Notes: generated from the letters alone by a model not told the origin. A stretch of DNA of 64,000 bases from Methanoregula sp. (GCF_028679125.1 NZ_JAJRCG010000013.1:1-64000); one strand, 5' to 3'; shown: positions 18,080-27,598, counted from the stretch's first letter. Translations and numbers: made by a program.

Positions 18080-18670
18080 TTTGCGAGAGTGCCCACCCCC
18101 TGATGGGGGTCGCTCGGCCGCCTCGTCGGGGCCTCGCTGGGCAAGATTCTGTAACGTTGATTGTAGGAAATTGCCAAACCGTGAAATTCCCTGTCCACGG
18201 GGGTGTGTTAGGCCTGCAAACTCTTGTGAAATCATCTCCGCGTAAATCGCTCCGATTGGCGAACGGAGCCCATTTTGAAAAACGGGTTTTCTGATACTCG
18301 CGTTTTTTTGCGAATTATAGAGCAGTGTTTTTGAAAGAGGGCCATATCATCGATATTTTATGGATATGGGGGGTATTTCAGCCCCTAAAAAACGTCTAAA
18401 TATTGCCTTTTGGAGGGCCATGGGATTGAAATCCTGTGGAAAAGGCTGCCCGGAGAAATGGCGGGGGGTAAATCCGGGGCTCTCTTTGGAAGAGATTCCG
18501 TCTTGTCGATTGCAGGTAAATGAGCCGCCGCGAGAGGCAATGGTCGCTCTTCCGAAAAGGCACACCGCATCCTGTACGAGGACACCACATACTATGTTGG
18601 TGGAGATCAGAGTACCTGGAGTATGCCGTGAAATCAGATTCTGGGAGTGTCCGTTCTGACGAGCGCAAAC

Positions 18671-18680
18671 AAATATAAAT
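18671..18680 (+). promoter_or_regulatory. TATA-box promoter of the small Cys-rich gene
   Basis: The sequence aaatataaat predicts a start near 18702. A GGGAA Shine-Dalgarno (18713-18717) precedes the ATG at 18722. Confidence 0.5.
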
Positions 18681-18721
18681 GTTTAATATAATGAGCAATC
18701 AACAACAGCGTAGGGAATACT

Positions 18722-18964
18722 ATGCCGGTTAGAAAATGTCCCAAATGTGGAGAAGATATTACCTGTCGTATGTGTAATGGTGTCGGTCTTATTCGTGAAA
18801 AATTAATGGGTGTTCCAGTAAATGAAAGAAAGTGTCTTGATTGTAAGGGAACGGGCAAACAACGTTATCATCGGTGCCGCAAGGGTGTAAGCAAAGGAAC
18901 CCCGCGAGTACCGAGCGGTGGCATTCATATTAATAACTATATTCAAAACACTAACAAAAAATAA
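18722..18964 (+). CDS. Small DnaJ-type zinc-knuckle protein
   Basis: This 80-residue protein has CPKCGEDITCRMCNGVG and CLDCKGTGKQRYHRC. These CxxCxGxG-like repeats resemble the Cys-rich zinc domain of DnaJ without its J domain. The C-terminal 25 residues are Asn-rich. The gene is AT-rich compared with its neighbours, with many AAA and ATT codons, and sits alone after the 700-bp gene-free stretch, so recent acquisition is likely. It has a good TATA box and ribosome-binding site. A role in protein or RNA binding is possible, but no specific function can be given. Confidence 0.65.
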   Translation: MPVRKCPKCGEDITCRMCNGVGLIREKLMGVPVNERKCLDCKGTGKQRYHRCRKGVSKGTPRVPSGGIHINNYIQNTNKK

Positions 18965-19111
18965 AAAACCCCTGCAGTATTTTGTAAGAGGACATTCAAA
19001 AGTTCGGCAAGAGAGTCATTGATGTATGACTTTTACGAGATGTCAAGAGATTTTTTTGCATAATTAAATCTGTTTTTTGCATGAGGATAATTCTTTGAAA
19101 AATTAAAATTT

Positions 19112-21709
19112 TTATTCCTTCTTCGCAATCGTCACGATCACATCGCCAACCGTCAAAACATCCACCTTCGCCCCTTCCTCCATGTAGGAGTATTTGGGCG
19201 TGAAGACGTTCTCCGGCAGGGCGACTTCGGTACCACCGAGCTGGATCGTCTTGGGCGGATTTGCCAGCTGCTCCGGCGAGAGCGCCTTCACCGCGTCCAT
19301 GAATGCCTGCCCCTCCTTGCGGAAGGTCTTGCCGACAATCGAGCGATTGAACTCGATGTCGGAGATCACGCGGTCGAGCTTTGCCACATCGGTGCGCCAG
19401 TGGACATCGGCATTGAGCGTCCGCCCGGTGTCGCCCTCGTCATTGACCGAGTGCGGGGCATAGATGGTGACCTTGCCGAGCGGGGCATTGAGGGCCATGC
19501 CATTGTCATGCTTGTACTTCCGCACTTCCGCAACCACCTGGATAAGCGTGTTGCCTTCCTTCCGTGCAGCATCGTCCTCGTACGTGAACGAGACCCACGG
19601 CTGTTTGTGCACGCTCTGGCCCGGGTTGAAGTAGGAATAGCACTCCTCGGCAAAGTAGGGCGTGAACGGTGCAAGCATCCGGCAGAGCGCGTCGAAAGCT
19701 GTGTGGAGCACGAGGCAGGCGCTTGCCCGTGAGGCGTCCTGCTGGTAGAGCCGTCCCTTCACGAGCTCGATGTAATTGTCGGCCAGCACATCCCACGCGA
19801 ACTCCCGGATTGCCTTGAGCGCGGTGTCGAACTGGTAGGACTCCATGGCCTTGCTCACCTGTTCGATCGTATCCGAGAGCCGGACAAGGAGCCAGCGGTC
19901 GGCAAGTGCGATGACCGGTGTGTCATTGTCAAACCCGCCCTTCTCCAGCTGAATCAGGGCGAACTTGGTGATGTTCCACATCTTGGTCTGGAAACGTGAC
20001 GCGGAGACCACGTCGTTCCAGTTGAACATGATGTCGGAACCGGTTGCAGCTCCCATGGCGCCCCACTGGCGGAGGGCATCGGCGCCGTACTTGACGAGGA
20101 TCTCCTCCGGGACGATGATGTTGCCCCGGCTCTTGCTCATCTTGAACCCATCCTCGCCCAGCACCATGCCGTTGACAAGGATCTGGTCCCAGGGCCTGCT
20201 GCCGGTGAGGGCAACGGCCCGGAGGATCGAGTAGAATGCCCAGGTGCGGATGATGTCGTGGCCCTGGGGACGGATCTGGGCAGGGAAGTACGGCGGTTTG
20301 CCGCTGCCGTCCCAGCCGGTAACGTTCATGACGGAGATGGAGGAGTCCATCCAGGTATCGAGCACATCGACTTCTCCGTCAAACTCGGTGCTGCCGCACT
20401 TTTTGCACGGGTGCTTCGGCTTGGTGAGGGTGGGATCGATGGGCAGATCCTTCTCGTCCGGTACTGCCAGCTCGCCGCACTTCTTGCAGAACCAGACCGG
20501 GATCGGGGTGGCGAAGATCCGCTGCCGTGAGATACACCAGTCCCATTCCATCTGCTCGACCCAGTTCTCCATCCTAAGAAGCATGTGTTCGGGATACCAC
20601 GTGACCTCATGGGCTGCCTTCTGGATCTCGTCTGGCTTGATCTTGATGAACCACTGCCGCTCGGAGAGGATCTCGATGGGCGTCTTGCAGCGCCAGCAGG
20701 TTCCCACGCGCTGGGCGAGTTTCTCCTGCTTGTGGAGGATCTTCTTCTCCTTCATATCGGCAAGGATTGCGGCCCGGCAGTCCGTGGTGTTCAGGCCCTG
20801 GTATTTGCCGGCAATCGCGGTCATCTTACCCTGGCGGTCGATGGCCTTCCGGAGCGCGAGGTTGTGCTGCTTCCACCAGTGGACATCCTGCTTGTCGCCG
20901 AACGTACAGATCATGACCGCGCCGGAACCAAATGCCGGGTCAACGGCTTCATCGATGATGACCGGAACATCATGGCCGAAGAGCGGGACTTTCATGGTCT
21001 TGCCCTTAAGCTTTGTGTAGCGCTCGTCATTGGGGTGGACGGCAACGGCAACACAGGCAGCGAGGAGCTCGGGCCGGGTGGTCGCGATCTCCACGCCATC
21101 GAAATCAAAGTAGTTGAGCTGGGTCTCGCGGTCTTCGTACGAGACTTCCGCAAACGCGATCGCGGTCTCGCACCGGGTGCAGTAATTCACCGGGTGCTCG
21201 TCCTGGTAGATGTATCCCGAAGCCAGCATGCGCAAAAATGAGAGCTGCGTCTTGCTGTAGTACTTCGGTGTCATCGTGATGTACTCGTTGGACCAGTCCG
21301 TGGAGAAGGCCATCTTCCGGAGCGTGATGCGCATTGCCGCGATGTTCTTCTCGGTCAGCTCGCGGCACATCTTCCGGAACTCCTCGCGGGATACATCGTT
21401 CTTGGTGATGTGGTTGAGCTCCTCGACCTTCACTTCCGTCGGAAGGCCGTGGCAGTCCCAGCCCTGCGGGAACATCACGTTGAAACCCTTCATGCGCTTG
21501 TAGCGGGCAAAAAAGTCGATGTAGCACCAGTTCAGCGCATTGCCGATATGGAAGTTCCCGGTCGGGTAGGGCGGGGGGGTATCGATGACGAACTGCGGTT
21601 TTTTCGAGTTGCGGTCAAAATAATGATCCTCGTCGCGCCAGGTTTTGCGCCAGCGCTCCTCCACTTCGGCGAAATCATAGTTTTTCGGCAGTTGATCAGA
21701 TGACACCAT
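19112..21709 (-). CDS. valS: Valyl-tRNA synthetase
   Basis: This class I synthetase of about 865 residues charges tRNA-Val. HIGN at residues 54-57 is the HIGH motif and KMSKSRGN is the second signature. A CP1 editing domain (from about 150, including [15 protein letters not shown]) hydrolyses misacylated Thr-tRNA. Cys pairs (CTRC, CWRC, CKKC) suggest zinc sites. The start ATG 21709 is chosen because the protein begins there as the family does and a TATA box (actatatttta, centre near 21738) lies 26-29 bp upstream, giving a leaderless mRNA. Longer frames upstream run through the promoter and into the divergent DUF92 gene. Confidence 0.95.
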   Translation of the reverse strand: MVSSDQLPKNYDFAEVEERWRKTWRDEDHYFDRNSKKPQFVIDTPPPYPTGNFHIGNALNWCYIDFFARYKRMKGFNVMFPQGWDCHGLPTEVKVEELNHITKNDVSREEFRKMCRELTEKNIAAMRITLRKMAFSTDWSNEYITMTPKYYSKTQLSFLRMLASGYIYQDEHPVNYCTRCETAIAFAEVSYEDRETQLNYFDFDGVEIATTRPELLAACVAVAVHPNDERYTKLKGKTMKVPLFGHDVPVIIDEAVDPAFGSGAVMICTFGDKQDVHWWKQHNLALRKAIDRQGKMTAIAGKYQGLNTTDCRAAILADMKEKKILHKQEKLAQRVGTCWRCKTPIEILSERQWFIKIKPDEIQKAAHEVTWYPEHMLLRMENWVEQMEWDWCISRQRIFATPIPVWFCKKCGELAVPDEKDLPIDPTLTKPKHPCKKCGSTEFDGEVDVLDTWMDSSISVMNVTGWDGSGKPPYFPAQIRPQGHDIIRTWAFYSILRAVALTGSRPWDQILVNGMVLGEDGFKMSKSRGNIIVPEEILVKYGADALRQWGAMGAATGSDIMFNWNDVVSASRFQTKMWNITKFALIQLEKGGFDNDTPVIALADRWLLVRLSDTIEQVSKAMESYQFDTALKAIREFAWDVLADNYIELVKGRLYQQDASRASACLVLHTAFDALCRMLAPFTPYFAEECYSYFNPGQSVHKQPWVSFTYEDDAARKEGNTLIQVVAEVRKYKHDNGMALNAPLGKVTIYAPHSVNDEGDTGRTLNADVHWRTDVAKLDRVISDIEFNRSIVGKTFRKEGQAFMDAVKALSPEQLANPPKTIQLGGTEVALPENVFTPKYSYMEEGAKVDVLTVGDVIVTIAKKE

Positions 21710-21805
21710 TCGGGACAAGGTTGGTTGTGGAATAAAATATAGTGATCGCATTGCGCAGGTCCCGGTACGATAAAACTCTTTTTGCTTGAAGACAAATGAT
21801 GACCA

Positions 21806-23020
21806 ATGCAGCGACAACGGGGCCTCGGGTATGCAGCAGCGCTGGCCGGTGGGACCACCCTCATAGGTCCGTACCTTGAACCCGCGTGGCTGATGGCGCT
21901 TGTTGTCATCCTGTACGCACTCATCCTCTGGAAATTTTTTGATACGAAATATCTCGCCTATACGATCTGTGCCCTTGCCGCCCTGTACGGCGTCGGTCTT
22001 CTCCCGTTCTTTGTCTTTGCCACCACCCTTGCAATGATGGTGCTTGGGGAACTGGTCTTCCAGCATGGTGCCGATGACCTGAACACGTACCTGTATTATA
22101 TCATATCAACCGCATGGGCCGGCGTGCTCGTCATGGCCTACCTCCATGAGATGGCAATCCTGACCATCATCTTCGGCATCATTGCTGCTGTCCTCCTCAA
22201 AGTGATCCTGCTCAAGTACGAGGATTCTCTTGTTATCGAGGGCGTGGGCACTGCGATGACCATGCTGCTCATCCAGGAGCTCAATTACCAGGCCGATCTC
22301 CAGCTGGTTGTTATCGCGGTCATCGCTGCGTTCGCATTTGCCTATTTTGCCTATCGCTCAAAGACGGCAGACCTGTCCGGCCTCTTCTCCATTGCCCTTG
22401 TCGGTATCATCCTGCTGGTCTTTTCCAATCCCCGCTGGCTCCTGGTCATGATCGTCTTTTTCGTAATGGGATCGGTTGCAACGAAATACAAGTTCGAGTA
22501 CAAGAAGCGGATCGGTGTCGAGCAGGGCCAGAGCGGGGCGCGGGGGTACAAGAATGTCTTTGCGAACGGGATTGCAGCGACTGCAGCTGCCATCCTCTAT
22601 GGTGTCTTCCAGGATCCCGTTTTTGTTGTCATGTATGTCGGCTGCGTGGCAACGGCCGCGGCCGATACGCTGGCCAGCGAGATCGGGGTCACCGGTGGAG
22701 TTCCCCGTCTTATTACCACCCTGAAGCAGGTTCCCATCGGGACGAACGGCGGCGTCACGTTTGTTGGCGAACTGGTTGCACTGATCGGGGGGTTTGTCGT
22801 GTCCGTTGCAGCATTCCTGCTGGGAGTCATCACCCTCCCGATGCTGATTGCCTGCACGCTTGCCGGTTTCATCGGCACCAATATCGACAGTCTTGTCGGT
22901 GCAACGCTGGAGAACCGGGGATTCCTCGGGAACGCCGGGACAAACTTCCTTGCCACTATCAGCGGCGGGATCGTAGCGGTCGCAATCTTCCTGCTTATCC
23001 TGCCGTTTATTCCCGCATAA
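21806..23020 (+). CDS. DUF92-family integral membrane protein
   Basis: The 404-residue protein has about ten transmembrane segments. Its C-terminal ~220 residues show the DUF92 pattern ([57 protein letters not shown]). The plant member VTE6 is a phytyl-phosphate kinase, so this protein may phosphorylate an isoprenoid phosphate for archaeal lipid synthesis or salvage (inference). The N-terminal half is an extra membrane domain. It diverges from valS across 96 bp that hold TATA boxes for both genes. The real substrate is not known. Confidence 0.8.
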   Translation: MQRQRGLGYAAALAGGTTLIGPYLEPAWLMALVVILYALILWKFFDTKYLAYTICALAALYGVGLLPFFVFATTLAMMVLGELVFQHGADDLNTYLYYIISTAWAGVLVMAYLHEMAILTIIFGIIAAVLLKVILLKYEDSLVIEGVGTAMTMLLIQELNYQADLQLVVIAVIAAFAFAYFAYRSKTADLSGLFSIALVGIILLVFSNPRWLLVMIVFFVMGSVATKYKFEYKKRIGVEQGQSGARGYKNVFANGIAATAAAILYGVFQDPVFVVMYVGCVATAAADTLASEIGVTGGVPRLITTLKQVPIGTNGGVTFVGELVALIGGFVVSVAAFLLGVITLPMLIACTLAGFIGTNIDSLVGATLENRGFLGNAGTNFLATISGGIVAVAIFLLILPFIPA

Positions 23021-23105
23021 TGTCCGGTAAAAATGTCCGGTAACAACGAATAAAAAAAGTTGGATCTTTATCGTATTCAGAAATTACTCTTGAGTGCCTG
23101 CGGCA

Positions 23106-23951
23106 TCAGTATTTGTACCAGCGTCCCTTGCTATCGTATTCGCCGGTTACCTGCTGCTGGATGACGATTGTTGTTCCTTTTGCCAGGTTACGGAAGAAAC
23201 AGGCCTTGTAGGTGCTGATGAGCGGGATGATGATGAGCCCGGCTATGAAGAGTACCGCCGCGGTGACCCAGATACCTTCTGTTCCGATCAGGGTCATGAA
23301 CTGGTCGAACGTGAATGCCATCTGCTGCTCCTGGGTATAGTTCATGAAGGGCTCGAGTTTCGCTATCAGGGGGATTTCCCAGACAATCATCAGGCCAAAG
23401 AGAATAACGCAGACCATAACGACCGATACAACGAGGAACCTGATGAACTGCGACATGTTCGTACTGACCAGCTGGATGCTCCGCTGGATCGATTCGAACA
23501 CTTTCCGGTCCTCGAAGACTGCTGCGTTGTCGGTGAAGATGGTGAGGAGGAGGCTTGGCAGGACGACTCCGAATGAGAGGAAAACCATGACCGCATTGCC
23601 CGGGGCAGTCCCGATGAGGGTGAGGGTCAGGACAACGAGCACGAAAACCAGCATGGTCATGAACATGATGACCATCAGGGGGAGGAGGACGCGGAAATAA
23701 TACTGCCATGATGCGCCGATCATCGAACGGATATCACCGCCATTGCTCCGGATGAGGAAGAGGGCCCCGGTAACAAAGAAGAGGAGCACCAGTCCCGCAA
23801 GCACAAGAAGCCGCCCGGCAAAGAACACACCGGAGAAGACCGCGAGCAGCCAGAGCGCGGCGGCAAGGAGACCTCCGATAATGCCGGGTATCCAGAGCAG
23901 CGGCATCCGGGCAAGAAGACCGCATGCCTCTTTCAGTTCTGCGATCGCCAT
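23106..23951 (-). CDS. Six-helix integral membrane protein of unknown function
   Basis: The 281-residue protein has about six long hydrophobic segments (near residues 18-40, 45-65, 90-115, 120-145, 170-195 and 230-255). The short polar tail ends GRWYKY. A soluble loop after helix 4 carries DNAAVFEDRKVFESIQRSIQLV. This layout is that of a widespread archaeal family of glycerophosphodiester-phosphodiesterase-membrane-domain-like proteins without known activity. Its ATG follows the stop of the pyruvate-kinase-domain gene by 2 bp, so the two are co-transcribed. Confidence 0.7.
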   Translation of the reverse strand: MAIAELKEACGLLARMPLLWIPGIIGGLLAAALWLLAVFSGVFFAGRLLVLAGLVLLFFVTGALFLIRSNGGDIRSMIGASWQYYFRVLLPLMVIMFMTMLVFVLVVLTLTLIGTAPGNAVMVFLSFGVVLPSLLLTIFTDNAAVFEDRKVFESIQRSIQLVSTNMSQFIRFLVVSVVMVCVILFGLMIVWEIPLIAKLEPFMNYTQEQQMAFTFDQFMTLIGTEGIWVTAAVLFIAGLIIIPLISTYKACFFRNLAKGTTIVIQQQVTGEYDSKGRWYKY

Positions 23952-23953
23952 TG

Positions 23954-24544
23954 TTACCGGTTCCTCGGCATTGCCACGATCTCACGAACCTGGAGGTCGA
24001 AGAAATTCGCCGTGTTTGCCGGGCGGATGACGCAGACCGTATCGGCACCGGTTGCCGTGCCCCCGACCGCGATGACTTCTTCGCTGATCCCGATGGCGCC
24101 CTGGTCGGCGGCAATCAGTACGCATTCCACGCCAACCTTGAGACCGATGGCAACGGTGCGCCGGAGCGCTTCGGCAATCGCTTCGGTGCGCGACCCGCCT
24201 CCGACTTTCGGTGACCGGGAGAGGGCGCGTTCAAGACCGGAGAGCGCATGGGTGCCGGTGACGATGGTCACACCCTCTTTACGGAGCTGTTCGGCAATAC
24301 CGTTTGAAAACTCCCATTCGCCCGGTTTGGCGAATCCGAACACGTGGGTGACGACAACGAGCCGGAGTCCCGATCCCTTCATGGCGTCCGCAAATACCTG
24401 CGCGGTCTTACCGGACGAGCTTGCAACAACAATGGTTTTGAGCCCCAATTCCTTTGCCCGCTCGACAGAAAACCGGGCCGCATCCCCCGTGTTTGCCGGG
24501 CCCGGCGTATCAAAATAATAACATTTCTTCTGAACAAACGTCAT
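23954..24544 (-). CDS. Stand-alone pyruvate kinase C-terminal-domain protein
   Basis: The 196-residue protein corresponds to the alpha/beta C-terminal (allosteric) domain of pyruvate kinase without the catalytic barrel. It shows NTGDAARFSVERAKELGLKT near the start, VVASSSGKTA and HVFGFAKPGEWEF. Proteins of this type are conserved in methanogens and have no proven activity. A nucleotide- or effector-binding role is plausible (inference). It heads a two-gene unit with the six-helix membrane protein. It diverges from the YchF-like GTPase gene at 24635 across about 90 bp. Confidence 0.75.
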   Translation of the reverse strand: MTFVQKKCYYFDTPGPANTGDAARFSVERAKELGLKTIVVASSSGKTAQVFADAMKGSGLRLVVVTHVFGFAKPGEWEFSNGIAEQLRKEGVTIVTGTHALSGLERALSRSPKVGGGSRTEAIAEALRRTVAIGLKVGVECVLIAADQGAIGISEEVIAVGGTATGADTVCVIRPANTANFFDLQVREIVAMPRNR

Positions 24545-24634
24545 AAGTACCTTTTAATAAGCCGTAATGAAAAACTTTGTCAGATTCTATCCGGAGGAAT
24601 CCGGGATCAAATCTGCATATCGAGGATTAGTATC

Positions 24635-25804
24635 ATGCTCACGCTTGCACTTGCAGGAAAACCCAATTGCGGGAAATCCACCTTTTTCAAGGCCGCCACG
24701 ATGGCGAATGCCGAGATCGCGAACTACCCGTTCACCACCATCAACCCTAACTTCGGGGTTGCGTATGTGCGAACCAGGTGCGCCTGCACCGAACTCAAGG
24801 TGAAGTGCACCCACTGCGTTGAGGGTAACCGCTTCGTTGCGGTCAATTTAATCGATGTCGCCGGGCTCGTGCCCGATGCGCACAAGGGCAAAGGGCTGGG
24901 CAACCAGTTCCTCGATACCCTCCGGCAGGCAGACGCGATCCTCCATATCATTGATGCAAGCGGCGGGACGGACAGCGAAGGAAACCCGGTTGGCGTGGGC
25001 AACCATGACCCGGCCGAGGATGTGAAGTTCCTCGGGTACGAGATGACGATGTGGGTCCACGGGATCCTTGACAAGCACTGGACCCGGATCAGCCGCGGAT
25101 CACAGGGGAAAGGGCATGCCATCCAGGAGGGCGTTGCCGAGACGTTTGCCACCCTTGGCATCACGTTCGAGGACGTGCGCGACATCGAGCTGAACCTGAA
25201 GATCGATCTCGTGCATGCAACCATGGACGATCTCATCCCGTTCTGTGCGGAGATCGTGAAGATCTCAAAGCCGATGCTCATCATCGGCAACAAGTTCGAT
25301 GAGGCGCCCGAGGCTCTCCGGGCAAAACTCGCTGAGGCGAAGGTGGCCTTTTCAAGCGCGGCATCCGAACTTGCGCTGCGCAATGCTGCGACAGCAAACG
25401 TTGTCAAGTACCTGCCGGGCGATGAGGAGTTCAAAGTAGTGAACGAAGCGTCACTCTCTGCTCCCCAGAAGGCCGGCCTTGCGAAGATCGCCGGCGTGAT
25501 GAAGGAGTGCAAGGGCACGGGCGTCCAGCAGGCCATCAACCGTGCGGTCTTCGAACTCCTCGACATGATCGTGGTCTACCCGGTGGAGGATGAGAACCAC
25601 TACTGCAACAAGCAGGGCGATGTGCTGCCCGATGCCTACCTGATGCGGAAGGGCTCGACGCCCAAGGATCTCGCGTTCCAGGTCCACACGGAGATTGGCA
25701 AGGGGTTCCTCTATGCGGTCGATGCCAGGACCAAGATGCGGATCAAGGAAACCCACGAGCTGAAGAACGGGGACGTTATCAAGATCGTGAGCGCCGCGAA
25801 GTAA
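24635..25804 (+). CDS. YchF-like Obg-family GTPase/ATPase
   Basis: The 389-residue P-loop protein has G1 GKPNCGKST (residues 8-16), G3 DVAGLV and G4-like NKFD. A long helical insertion and a C-terminal TGS domain (from about residue 315, PVEDENHYCNKQGDVLPDAYLMRKG) follow. The Cys-rich loop CACTELKVKCTHC after switch I is typical of the archaeal branch and could bind a metal. Members bind ribosomes and hydrolyse ATP or GTP. The start ATG 24635 follows a GAGG element at 24622; longer upstream frames run into the divergent gene and have no family similarity. Confidence 0.92.
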   Translation: MLTLALAGKPNCGKSTFFKAATMANAEIANYPFTTINPNFGVAYVRTRCACTELKVKCTHCVEGNRFVAVNLIDVAGLVPDAHKGKGLGNQFLDTLRQADAILHIIDASGGTDSEGNPVGVGNHDPAEDVKFLGYEMTMWVHGILDKHWTRISRGSQGKGHAIQEGVAETFATLGITFEDVRDIELNLKIDLVHATMDDLIPFCAEIVKISKPMLIIGNKFDEAPEALRAKLAEAKVAFSSAASELALRNAATANVVKYLPGDEEFKVVNEASLSAPQKAGLAKIAGVMKECKGTGVQQAINRAVFELLDMIVVYPVEDENHYCNKQGDVLPDAYLMRKGSTPKDLAFQVHTEIGKGFLYAVDARTKMRIKETHELKNGDVIKIVSAAK

Positions 25805-25939
25805 GCGTGCAAACGAAAGGGTGCGGCGGGTTCCGGGGGGCGTATGACGATTGTCATGCAATTGTCAGACAATCCAGCCGCCCTTTGCCGAAATATCCTC
25901 TTTTTACCTCTTTTTTTACGCTAAAACCGTGCTTTTCCC

Positions 25940-25951
25940 GGAAAGTTTATA
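25940..25951 (+). promoter_or_regulatory. Strong TATA-box promoter
   Basis: The sequence gtttatataggg matches the archaeal TATA consensus and predicts a start near 25972, about 30 bp before the ATG at 26002. An AGGAGGTG Shine-Dalgarno is present in that leader. Confidence 0.65.
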
Positions 25952-26001
25952 TAGGGACAATGTGAACAGGTCATTTACCGAAGAGAAGGCAGGAGGTGGA
26001 G

Positions 26002-26325
26002 ATGATAGGAGGAGAAATTTATCAGGCCCAGGTGATCAGGAACTTCTTTGACTGTATCACCGGCACGGACCGGAACCTGACCCGGATCTTTATGTGCGTC
26101 ATGAGCCTTGCAAAACTCCGCATGGAATCCCCCGAGAAGATGGCTTCTCTCACTGACCAGCTCAAGAAGAGCAAGATCCATAAGGAACTCTCGGTTGACA
26201 TCCTGGACTACATGTGCGATGCTGCAAACCAGCTCGAACTCACCAGCGTCAAGACCGCGTTCGGGGTCAAGGATATCCAGGAAGTTGCGCAGGACTTCAC
26301 CGGCATCAGTATGGACAGCCTGTAA
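26002..26325 (+). CDS. Small acidic-helical protein of unknown function, strongly expressed signals
   Basis: This 107-residue soluble protein is predicted mostly alpha-helical (DNLTRIFMCVMSLAKL-like helices, MESPEKMASLTDQLKKSK, VDILDYMCDAANQLEL). No family is recognised. The Shine-Dalgarno AGGAGGTG ends 3 bp before the ATG, which is unusually strong for this window. With the near-consensus TATA box it points to high expression. The start at ATG 26002 is preferred to GTG 25996, which would sit inside the Shine-Dalgarno. The gene stands alone. Confidence 0.65.
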   Translation: MIGGEIYQAQVIRNFFDCITGTDRNLTRIFMCVMSLAKLRMESPEKMASLTDQLKKSKIHKELSVDILDYMCDAANQLELTSVKTAFGVKDIQEVAQDFTGISMDSL

Positions 26326-26453
26326 CCGGGCTGGGAATAATCTTTTTTGAAGATAATCAAAGTAAATAACAGTAACTTTATGCATTAACGTCTAAAAACG
26401 CGCGTATAAACGCACTTTTGTTTTCCATCGGGAGATACACAATCACTTGTGAA

Positions 26454-27023
26454 TTAAACAAAATTTTCTATCCATTCATATAACTCATTAAATTTTGTAT
26501 CATATTCAAGCCTAGTGGACATATCGTAGATGGCATTCATTGAGTTACTGATTCGTTTTATCTCAAAAATGATTTCTGGGGGATTTGGCTCAAGTCTAAT
26601 AATCTGATTATAGCACTCCTTTGCCTCATCAAGCCACTCAAGATTCGTACACATATTTCCTTTTCTATATAAAAGTTCTAGATTATAGGGATCGAGTTCA
26701 ATAGATTTGTTATAGCATTTAAGCGCTGTTTCATATCGGTGAAGAAATAAATTAGCAATTGCCTTTTCATGCCATATTTCAGAATTGAGTTCTTCGTCTG
26801 GTTCAAGAACAAGAAATCGATTTATGCAACCAATCGCCTCGTCAAATTGCAATAAAAAAAGTAATGCTCTCGCTTTAAATCGCCATAAATATGCATTATC
26901 TGGATTTTTATTTAGTTCTCGCTCGAATTTTTGGTTTTCTTGAGTATATCGGGTAAAAAGATCCGGATAATAGAATTCGATATCAGATGGATCATCTTCA
27001 CCAAATAGACTGTAATCTAACAT
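26454..27023 (-). CDS. Tetratricopeptide-repeat protein in AT-rich DNA
   Basis: The 189-residue protein has three to four TPR units between residues 35 and 165 (AYLWRFKARALLFLLQFDEAIGC, IWHEKAIANLFLHRYETALKCY, LELLYRKGNMCTNLEWLDEAKECY). These units make a scaffold for protein contacts. There is no signal peptide or enzyme domain. Base composition is far more AT-rich than neighbouring genes, as expected for recently acquired DNA. A TATA box (attataaat, 27054-27064) gives a short leader. It borders the repeat patch at 27.2-27.6 kb. The partner is unknown. Confidence 0.7.
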   Translation of the reverse strand: MLDYSLFGEDDPSDIEFYYPDLFTRYTQENQKFERELNKNPDNAYLWRFKARALLFLLQFDEAIGCINRFLVLEPDEELNSEIWHEKAIANLFLHRYETALKCYNKSIELDPYNLELLYRKGNMCTNLEWLDEAKECYNQIIRLEPNPPEIIFEIKRISNSMNAIYDMSTRLEYDTKFNELYEWIENFV

Positions 27024-27259
27024 TAATACTCAATTTAATAGTTCTCTCAGTTCAATTTATAATATTACCCCAATCCAAATAATTCCGCATTTTACAGTGT
27101 GAGTTATTCTATATTAGACTAGATAAAAAAAACGCTAGAGACTTGCAGGGCTCATTTTCACCCTATGTGCCTCGCGCTCTGTCGGCAGGTGCTCTCAAAG
27201 GGGCTTCTCGTTCACATTACCAGATTTCTTCTATCTATCCGGATCCGGGTAAGTGCGTA

Positions 27260-27286
27260 GCGCAAAACCCGCCAGGCGTTTTGCGC
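27260..27286. repeat. Imperfect hairpin with 9-bp arms
   Basis: GCGCAAAAC (27260-27268) pairs exactly with GTTTTGCGC (27278-27286) around a 9-nt loop. It lies just upstream of the three 20-nt repeats. Confidence 0.7.
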
Positions 27287-27372
27287 GTAAGGCATCGCAA
27301 CGGGGGGTTCTGATTCCCCGAAACAAGAACGATTCGCTGTTAAATTCCCTATGTTCCGCCGCTCCAACATTC

Positions 27373-27392
27373 TGTACCCACGCGACCCCCCC
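27373..27392 (+). repeat. 20-nt repeat, copy 1
   Basis: The sequence tgtacccacgcgaccccccc is found in this orientation here and again at 27579, and inverted at 27471. Confidence 0.9.
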
Positions 27393-27429
27393 TCCACTAA
27401 AATATCCGCACCCACTCACAATTACGACG

Positions 27430-27450
27430 TGAAAATCCCCCATTTTCACA
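27430..27450. repeat. Perfect 8-bp hairpin between repeat copies 1 and 2
   Basis: GTGAAAAT and ATTTTCAC pair around a CCCCC loop, nearly midway between the inverted 20-nt copies. Confidence 0.8.
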
Positions 27451-27470
27451 CAAAAACCGAAAGGGGCAAG

Positions 27471-27490
27471 GGGGGGTCGCGTGGGTACAA
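27471..27490 (-). repeat. 20-nt repeat, copy 2 (inverted)
   Basis: This is the exact reverse complement of copies 1 and 3. Copies 1 and 2 therefore form an inverted pair around a 78-bp interior. Confidence 0.9.
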
Positions 27491-27578
27491 AAATATTTTT
27501 GCGGCCCGGACCGCCCAGCCGTAACCGGATAATTACGACAGTAAATCTCCTTGTATCCCCGGATCCGGGCCGGAGGAT

Positions 27579-27598
27579 TGTACCCACGCGACCCCCCC
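27579..27598 (+). repeat. 20-nt repeat, copy 3
   Basis: Identical in sequence and direction to copy 1; it starts 206 bp downstream of it and 108 bp after copy 2. Confidence 0.9.

Larger units (their letters stand above)
18020..18721. other. 700-bp region without a supported gene; several hairpins
   Basis: Perfect short hairpins are visible. They are TCCGCTG/CAGCGGA (18062-18079), ACCCCC-TGAT-GGGGGT (18095-18110) and GCTCCG/CGGAGC (18249-18269). The block 18091-18145 is bounded by GCCCA/TGGGC, so it could fold as a branched structure. A 99-codon frame at 18360-18659 has no family match and no clear ribosome-binding site. Confidence 0.45.

Noticed and set aside
20244-21020. Plus-strand frame opposite valS
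   Set aside because: Shadow of the valyl-tRNA synthetase gene, whose HIGH, KMSKS and editing motifs are on the minus strand.
27373-27598. CRISPR array
   Set aside because: Only three copies, one inverted, with unequal 78-88 bp spacing and no cas genes; this is not a CRISPR layout.
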